Source of the DNA: Pseudomonadota bacterium
Lineage (GTDB): Bacteria > Pseudomonadota > Alphaproteobacteria > Rhizobiales > Xanthobacteraceae
Assembly: GCA_023423415.1 (NCBI GenBank)
Contig: JAFAFP010000073.1
Span: 1-57,342 of the forward strand
Length of the DNA: 57,342 nt
Direction of reading: 5' to 3'
A program made the position numbers and the translations under genes. Below the pieces are notes generated by a model. That model worked only from the letters and a program-made list of their open reading frames with translations, ran no database searches and was not told the DNA's origin. Of the stretch, positions 52,245-57,342 are shown in pieces. Each line of letters begins with the position of its first letter. Within the stretch, counting starts at the first letter, position 1.

Positions 52245-54128
52245 CTAAAGGTTCTGCTCGTCGATGCCGCGATCGATCACAGGTAACTTCCGGCTCCGGC
52301 CAATGCGTATCCGGTCCCGCGCATCGGCCGTATTCTTCGCATGTGCGAAAAGTTCGCCGTTAGCTCCTTTTTCAAGCAGCACACCATAATCCTCCTGCGC
52401 CGCCTGCATCGATATCTTGCCCTGAATGACATCGAGGAGGACGAGTTCAGGCTCGCGGTCCAAAGGATCGCCCCACCCGCCACCGCCAGTTGTCTCCACG
52501 CGGACGACTTCGCCCTTCCTGACCGGTTCGCCATCGACCAGGCCGCCGAGCTTGCGTTGGTTCGGACCATCAGGGTCGACCGTGACCACGAACGGCTTGC
52601 CCGCCTGTCCGCCATTCACGCCGTAGCAGCCGAGCAAAACGCGATCTGCGGTGACAATCGTATGGCAATCCACCAGCGCGCGGTAATGCTTTTCGTAACC
52701 GAGACCGCCACGCCGTTGTCCGGCACCACCTGAATCCGTGCGCAGCGCAAGCTTCTCGACCACGAACGGAAATTTCGTCTCAGTGAACTCCGCCGGCTGA
52801 TTGCGCGAGTCTGGTACGATATGGATCGCATCGTTGCCATCGGCGTAATAACGCCCGCCCGATCCGCCGCCCAGCACTTCGCGCGAGAGGAACGGCTTGC
52901 CTTCAAGGTCGGTACCGTAAAAGCCGGTATAGCGGATCGTTTCCTGATCCGCCGGCATGCGCCCGTCCACGGCCTGCGCCACGACGCCTGCTAGCAATGA
53001 CAGACAACGCAGCAGCACGAAGGAGCGCGCATTGGTTGGCGCCGGCCAGATCGGCGTGATCAGCGTGCCCTTGTCCGGAAACACCACATCGAAAATGTCG
53101 CACACGCCTTCATTGACGTTGATCTCGGCCGCACGCTCCGGCGTATCGGCGAGGTTGCGCAGGATCGGTGCGATCCATTTGACCAGGAACGCGCCATCCG
53201 CGTAATCGGCCGGCCAGTTGAGCGGCCCGTCGGATTGCGGGTCGGTGCCGGTGAAGTCCAGCACGATCTTGTCGCGTGTCTTCGTCATCTTCAGCGCGAT
53301 CTTGTGAAGCTTCACGCGGCCGTCGATCTCGCGCTCCACGTAGTCGTGCCAGACGTAATCGCCGTCGGCGATCTTCGGCATCAATTCGTCGCGAAAGATG
53401 TTGCGGCACTTTTCGATGATCGCCTGGAAGCAGGCCTCGACGGTTTCGGTGCCGAAACGCTGGAACAATTCCTCCATCCGCTTGGCGCCCATGATGCAGG
53501 CCTGGATTTCGCTGTCGAGATCGGCGGACAGGATCTCTGGCAGACGGGTGTTGCGCCGGATGATCTTGAAGGCTTCGTCGTTACGCACGCCTTCCGAATA
53601 GACGCGGATCGGTGGCACCGCGAGGCCTTCCTCGAACACCGATTGCGCCGTTCCCGGCATCGAGCCCGGCACACGTCCGCCGATGTCATCGTGATGGCCG
53701 AAAGCCTGGATGTAGGCGACCACTTCGCCGTCATGAAACACTGGAACGGTGGAGCACAGATCGGGCAAGTGGCCGATGCAGCCCTCCGTCAGATAGGTGT
53801 CGTTCATGATGAAGACGTCGCCCGGCTTCATCGTTTCCGGCGGATAGTCGCGGATCACCGCCTGCGGCATCGCCGAATAGGAGCGGCCGGTGAGCTTGCG
53901 CGAATACTTGTCGAACAGGCCGACGCGATAGTCATGCGCTTCGCGGATCATCGGCGAGCGCGCGGTGCGTTCGATCGCATATTCGATCTCGGCTTCGATC
54001 GAATTCAATGTGCCTTCGACGATCTGCAGGATGATCGGATCGACGTCGGCCGCGGCCGGGCGGGCGGGGGCGGTCGGCCAGGGGTGGGCCGACTTGGTGG
54101 CCAGTGAAGGACGGGTCTGGATGTTCAT
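52245..54128 (-). CDS. Hydantoinase B/oxoprolinase family protein (HyuB)
   Basis: A 627-residue HyuB-type subunit of ATP-dependent hydantoinase/5-oxoprolinase/acetophenone-carboxylase-like enzymes. Typical pieces are DPIILQIVEGTLNSIEAEIE near the N-terminus, MKPGDVFIMNDTYLTEG, IQAFGHHDDIGGRVPGSMPG, the FTGTDPQSDGPLNWP block, and RTDSGGAGQRRGGLGYEK. The C-terminal ETTGGGGWGDPLDRE is a family hallmark. It starts 11 bases after hyuA and should form a complex with its product. Substrate is unknown. Cyclic amides are the family theme. Confidence 0.93.
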   Translation of the reverse strand: MNIQTRPSLATKSAHPWPTAPARPAAADVDPIILQIVEGTLNSIEAEIEYAIERTARSPMIREAHDYRVGLFDKYSRKLTGRSYSAMPQAVIRDYPPETMKPGDVFIMNDTYLTEGCIGHLPDLCSTVPVFHDGEVVAYIQAFGHHDDIGGRVPGSMPGTAQSVFEEGLAVPPIRVYSEGVRNDEAFKIIRRNTRLPEILSADLDSEIQACIMGAKRMEELFQRFGTETVEACFQAIIEKCRNIFRDELMPKIADGDYVWHDYVEREIDGRVKLHKIALKMTKTRDKIVLDFTGTDPQSDGPLNWPADYADGAFLVKWIAPILRNLADTPERAAEINVNEGVCDIFDVVFPDKGTLITPIWPAPTNARSFVLLRCLSLLAGVVAQAVDGRMPADQETIRYTGFYGTDLEGKPFLSREVLGGGSGGRYYADGNDAIHIVPDSRNQPAEFTETKFPFVVEKLALRTDSGGAGQRRGGLGYEKHYRALVDCHTIVTADRVLLGCYGVNGGQAGKPFVVTVDPDGPNQRKLGGLVDGEPVRKGEVVRVETTGGGGWGDPLDREPELVLLDVIQGKISMQAAQEDYGVLLEKGANGELFAHAKNTADARDRIRIGRSRKLPVIDRGIDEQNL

Positions 54129-54139
54129 CGGCGTCGTCC

Positions 54140-56215
54140 TCAGTTCGTTTTGCTTTGGCGGATGATCATGATGCCGTGGTCGTCCACGGTCAGCGTTTGT
54201 CCGGGGAATACGACCGTGGTCGAGCCGAATTCCTCGACGATGGCGGGGCCAGCAATCGTCGCGCCGGGTGCGAGCTTGGCGCGATCGAACACCGGCGTCT
54301 CGCGCGCACCGCCGTCGAAATAGACCGGGCGGCCGGATTTCGGCTCAGACTTGGCGGCGGACGACTTTGCGAGCTTCGGCAGGCTCGGTCGTTCGATCAT
54401 GCCAAAGCCCGACACGCAGAAATTCACCAGTTCGATCCGCTGCTCGCCCTTGTAGTCGTAACCGAAGGTGCGGCGATGGGCGGCGTGGAAAGCGTCGATC
54501 AGCGTATCGACGAAGGCGCGGTCGATCGCGCCGCCCGGCGCTGTCACCCGCACTTCCATCGACTGGCCGGCGTAACGCAGGTCCGCCTCGCGCACGAGCC
54601 GGATGCGATCCTTGGCGATGCCGTCTTCTTCCAGTCGGGTGATCGCGCCGCTTTCCAGACCGGCATAGATCTCCGCGATCGCGGCAAGGTCGATCTTCTC
54701 TTCCGGCATCACGCGGGTGACCATCTGGTCGTTGCGCCAGTCCACCGCCAAGAGACCGAAGGCGGCGAGATTGCCGGGGCTGGGCGGGATGATGCAGGCC
54801 TGCATGCCGATCAGTTGCACCACGGCGGCGGACTGCACCGGGCCAGCGCCGCCGAACGACAGCAGCGCGAAGTCACGCGGATCGATACCGCGCTGGATCG
54901 TCATCTGCCGGATGCGGTTGGCCTGATTCCAGTTGGCGATCTCGATGATGCCGGCGGCGATTTCCTGCGCGGTCATCTTCGAGCCGAGCCGCTGGGCAAG
55001 GTCGGCCATGCCCTTGGTGGCGCGATCGACATCGAGCGCGATGCCGCCGCCGATCAGTGCGGCGGGGAGACGGCCCAGCACCAGGTTGGCGTCGGTGATA
55101 GTCGGCTGGTCACCGCCGTTCGGATAACACATCGGCCCGGGATCGGCGCCGGCGCTCTTCGGTCCGACCTTCAGATGCCCTTCGCGCGAGATCCAGGCGA
55201 TCGAGCCGCCGCCGGTGCCGATGGTCTCGATGTCGATCATCGGGATACGCACCGGGAAGGGGCCGACCGAACCGGAATTGGTGAGCTGCGCGATGCCCCC
55301 TTCGATCAGGCTGAGATCGGTCGAGGTGCCGCCGGCATCCAGCGTGACGACATTCTCGAAGCCCGCGAGTTTCGAAATCACCGCGCTGCCGAGCACGCCG
55401 GCTGCCGGACCCGACAACGCCGTGGTGATCGGCTTGTTCACCACCTGGCCGGCGCTCATCACGCCGCCATTCGACTGCATGACCAGGAACGGCTTGCCGC
55501 TCAACCGGTCGCCCAGCGCATCCTTCACGCGCTTCAGATAGCGATCCATATGCGGCTTCACGAACGCATCGACCAGCGTGGTGATGGTGCGCTCATATTC
55601 GCGATATTCGGGCAGCACCTGCGAGGAGATCGACACCGTGCAGTCCGGATACTCCTCCTGCAAAATCTCCAGCACGCGCTTTTCATGCGCATCGTTGGCA
55701 TAGGCGTGGATGAGGCACACGCCGACCGCGCGGATGTTCTTCGCCTTGAAGAAGCGCGCCGCCTCGCGCACGTCGTCCTCGTTCAGCGGGCGCAATTCCT
55801 CGCCCTTGAAATTCAGCCGGCCGCCGACTTCGCGGATCAGTTCCAGCGGGACCGGGCGCTCCGGCTTCACCCAGAAATACGAATTGCCGTAGCCGTCCGG
55901 CACCGCCTGGCGGGCGATCTCCAGCACATGCCGGAAGCCGCCGGTGACGATCAGGCCGAGCGCGGTGATCTCGCCCTGCAGCAGCGCGTTGGTGGCGACC
56001 GTGGTGCCGTGCGCGAGGCCGAGCAGGTTGTCTTCCGTGGCGCCGACTTCGCCCAGAATCTTGTTCACGCCGTTGACCAGACCGAGCGCCGGATTGGCCG
56101 GCGTGCTCGGGACCTTGGTCACGGAAACGGACCCCGTCGCGCGATCGACGCAGACGATGTCGGTGAAGGTGCCGCCGGTATCGATCCCGATGCGGAGATT
56201 GGCCGCTTGCGCCAT
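54140..56215 (-). CDS. Hydantoinase A/oxoprolinase family protein (HyuA)
   Basis: A 691-residue HyuA-type ATP-binding subunit of the hydantoinase/oxoprolinase family, with an actin-like ATPase fold: LRIGIDTGGTFTDIVCVD at the N-terminus, GLAHGTTVATNALLQG, TLDAGGTSTDLSLIEGG, and FALLSFGGAGPVQSAA. ATP is used to activate the ring carbonyl before opening. ATG codons at 56227 and 56215 are both in frame. I prefer 56215 because GGAG lies five bases before it. It is the first gene of the second catabolic operon, divergent from a LysR gene. Confidence 0.93.
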   Translation of the reverse strand: MAQAANLRIGIDTGGTFTDIVCVDRATGSVSVTKVPSTPANPALGLVNGVNKILGEVGATEDNLLGLAHGTTVATNALLQGEITALGLIVTGGFRHVLEIARQAVPDGYGNSYFWVKPERPVPLELIREVGGRLNFKGEELRPLNEDDVREAARFFKAKNIRAVGVCLIHAYANDAHEKRVLEILQEEYPDCTVSISSQVLPEYREYERTITTLVDAFVKPHMDRYLKRVKDALGDRLSGKPFLVMQSNGGVMSAGQVVNKPITTALSGPAAGVLGSAVISKLAGFENVVTLDAGGTSTDLSLIEGGIAQLTNSGSVGPFPVRIPMIDIETIGTGGGSIAWISREGHLKVGPKSAGADPGPMCYPNGGDQPTITDANLVLGRLPAALIGGGIALDVDRATKGMADLAQRLGSKMTAQEIAAGIIEIANWNQANRIRQMTIQRGIDPRDFALLSFGGAGPVQSAAVVQLIGMQACIIPPSPGNLAAFGLLAVDWRNDQMVTRVMPEEKIDLAAIAEIYAGLESGAITRLEEDGIAKDRIRLVREADLRYAGQSMEVRVTAPGGAIDRAFVDTLIDAFHAAHRRTFGYDYKGEQRIELVNFCVSGFGMIERPSLPKLAKSSAAKSEPKSGRPVYFDGGARETPVFDRAKLAPGATIAGPAIVEEFGSTTVVFPGQTLTVDDHGIMIIRQSKTN

Positions 56216-56292
56216 GGAGGGCTCCATCAATGTCTGCCCTCAGCGTCTCTCCACACCCCTCCCTGAGTCCAACATCATTTTGTGATGGAGAT

Positions 56293-56307
56293 ATCGGCTA
56301 AACCGAT
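56293..56307. promoter_or_regulatory. LysR-type binding box between hyuA and lysR
   Basis: ATCGG-CTAAA-CCGAT is a perfect dyad that satisfies the T-N11-A rule of LysR regulators (T at 56294, A at 56306). It lies in the divergent gap between hyuA and the LysR gene, 82 bases before the latter, the usual place for autoregulation and activation of the divergent operon. Confidence 0.65.
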
Positions 56308-56388
56308 GGCATGATGTCCCGGCGGCGCGACAGAAGCGTTTTACAAGGAATTTTGCACCGCAATACCCGCCTGGGAGGGCGTCTTTGC

Positions 56389-57282
56389 ATGGAATTTCGG
56401 CAAATCCGATACGCACTGGCGGTGGCCAAGGAGCGCAGCTTCACCAAGGCGGCGACCCGGATGAGCATCTCCCAGTCCGCCGTCTCCGAGCAGGTGAAGC
56501 TCCTGGAAGAGCGCATCGGCTTCTCGCTGTTTCGCCGCACCGGCCGCGGCATCGAGCCGACCGAGCGCGGCCGCATGTTCCTCTATGAAGCCGAACGCGT
56601 CGCCACCGACCTGATGAATCTCTCCGATGTGGCGCGGCGGCTCTCCGGCGTCGGCGTCGAGTCGCTGAACATCGGCATCGGCTCCGGCCTTGCGCCGATC
56701 CTGCTGCCGCGCATGTTTCCCGACAGCAGCTTTCCGGCCAATCTGCATCTCGAAATCAAGACCGCGCCGACCCGCGTGATCTTCGACGATCTGCATGACG
56801 AGCGGCTGGATCTCGGCATCGTCACCGAAGTCGCGCCGGACCGCGTGCCGTCCGGTCTGATCGGCGTGGCGCTGTTCGACATCGACATGGTGCTGATCGT
56901 GCCGCCGCATCACACGCTCGCCGCCGGCGAGAGCCCGGTCGACATCACGCTGCTGATCGAAGAGCCGATCATCATGAACGAACTGTCGATCGGCTACGGG
57001 CAGATCGTCTCCACCATGTTCAACGATCTCGGCATCCGCCCGCGCATCCGCGCGGTGGTGGACAATGTCGAGACCATCAAGGTGATGGTGCAGACCGGCG
57101 CCGGCATCGCCGTGATCCCGGCGGGTGCGGGCGATACCGAAGTGAAGCTCGGCCTGCTGGCGATGCGGCCGCTCGCGCAATCGCGCCGCGTTGTCATCAA
57201 TGCGTATCGCTCGCGCCAGGCGCTGTCGCGCCGCAAGGAAGTGCTGGTGCAGCAGATGATCGGCCCGACGCGGGAGACATGA
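56389..57282 (+). CDS. LysR-family transcriptional regulator
   Basis: A 297-residue LysR-type regulator. The N-terminal helix-turn-helix covers residues 1-60 (MEFRQIRYALAVAKERSFTK, MSISQSAVSEQVKLLEERIG, FRRTGRGIEPTERGRMFL), and the effector domain occupies about 90-295 (LNIGIGSGLAPILLPRMF, LDLGIVTE, MVQTGAGIAVIPAGA). The ATG at 56389 gives the normal family start. It is divergent from hyuA with a T-N11-A dyad between them, so it probably activates the second catabolic operon in response to the substrate or an intermediate. Confidence 0.93.
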   Translation: MEFRQIRYALAVAKERSFTKAATRMSISQSAVSEQVKLLEERIGFSLFRRTGRGIEPTERGRMFLYEAERVATDLMNLSDVARRLSGVGVESLNIGIGSGLAPILLPRMFPDSSFPANLHLEIKTAPTRVIFDDLHDERLDLGIVTEVAPDRVPSGLIGVALFDIDMVLIVPPHHTLAAGESPVDITLLIEEPIIMNELSIGYGQIVSTMFNDLGIRPRIRAVVDNVETIKVMVQTGAGIAVIPAGAGDTEVKLGLLAMRPLAQSRRVVINAYRSRQALSRRKEVLVQQMIGPTRET

Positions 57283-57342
57283 CCTTCACCCTCCCCTTGC
57301 GGGGGAGGGTCGCTGTGAGTGAAGCGAGCAGCGGGGTGGGGT
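57283..57342. repeat. Intergenic palindromic repeat with terminator-like hairpin
   Basis: CCCTCCCC (57289-57296) pairs with GGGGAGGG (57302-57309), followed by TCGCTGTGAGTGAAGCGAGCAGCGGGGTGGGGT. I recall this sequence pattern as a common dispersed repeat in Bradyrhizobiaceae and neighbours. It may also help end lysR transcription. It is cut by the window end. Confidence 0.55.

Noticed and set aside
54104..56266. 720-residue open frame on the plus strand
   Set aside because: It is the exact antisense shadow of hyuA, rich in His, Arg, Asp and Gly as antisense frames of GC-rich genes are, with no family motif. HyuA itself has a full set of conserved blocks.

Overview
The window looks like the chromosome of an alphaproteobacterium of the order Hyphomicrobiales (Rhizobiales), most likely Nitrobacteraceae/Bradyrhizobiaceae or a close relative. 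The grounds are the hisD - UPF0262 - low-molecular-weight phosphatase - maf - yacG - tRNA-Phe order, a full hopanoid locus of the Rhodopseudomonas/Bradyrhizobium kind, high GC, and GC-rich intergenic palindromes typical of that group. Genus cannot be fixed from sequence reading alone.

Layout. (1) 0.1-3.6 kb: core genes hisD, UPF0262, LMW phosphatase, maf, yacG and tRNA-Phe(GAA). (2) 3.6-9.6 kb: an accessory patch that starts exactly at the tRNA-Phe 3' end. It holds the C-terminal remnant of a site-specific recombinase, a copper efflux module (cueR-copA facing copZ, with two CueR-type promoters in a shared inverted repeat), and decaying genes (double-frameshifted DUF411, SLAC1/TehA fragment, cydB fragment), then a GYD-domain gene. 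(3) 10.4-17.3 kb: a type I secretion module. It has a protein made almost wholly of about 40 RTX nonapeptide repeats, its ABC exporter and membrane fusion protein, a LuxR-type regulator and a secreted M23 peptidase. (4) 17.4-33.5 kb: cspA, then hopanoid biosynthesis and export: hpnO, hpnN, a DUF2147 gene, dxs-ispH-hpnH on the plus strand and hpnB-C-D-E-shc-hpnG on the minus strand. Isoprenoid supply (dxs, ispH), squalene formation (HpnCDE), cyclisation (Shc), side-chain formation (HpnH, HpnG, HpnO) and transport (HpnN) lie together. (5) 33.6-36.7 kb: a UbiD-family decarboxylase and tyrS.

(6) 36.9-57.3 kb is the most interesting part: two long minus-strand operons separated by a GntR/FCD regulator and bounded by a divergent LysR regulator. 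The first (45.9 to 36.9 kb) encodes an alpha/beta hydrolase of the 2,6-dihydropseudooxynicotine-hydrolase type, an isochorismatase-fold amidohydrolase, two NodB-fold deacetylase/imidase-like proteins flanking a fumarylpyruvate-hydrolase-like enzyme, and a five-gene LivKHMGF-type importer. The second (56.2 to 46.9 kb) encodes HyuA and HyuB (hydantoinase/oxoprolinase family), a ring-opening amidohydrolase of the cyanuric acid hydrolase/barbiturase family, an SsuABC/TauABC-type importer and an amidase. Together this reads as uptake and stepwise hydrolysis of a cyclic amide, imide, ureide or N-heteroaromatic compound. The substrate cannot be told from sequence, and I do not recognise the whole combination as a described pathway.

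The window closes (57.28-57.34 kb) and opens (1-110) in GC-rich palindromic intergenic repeats.
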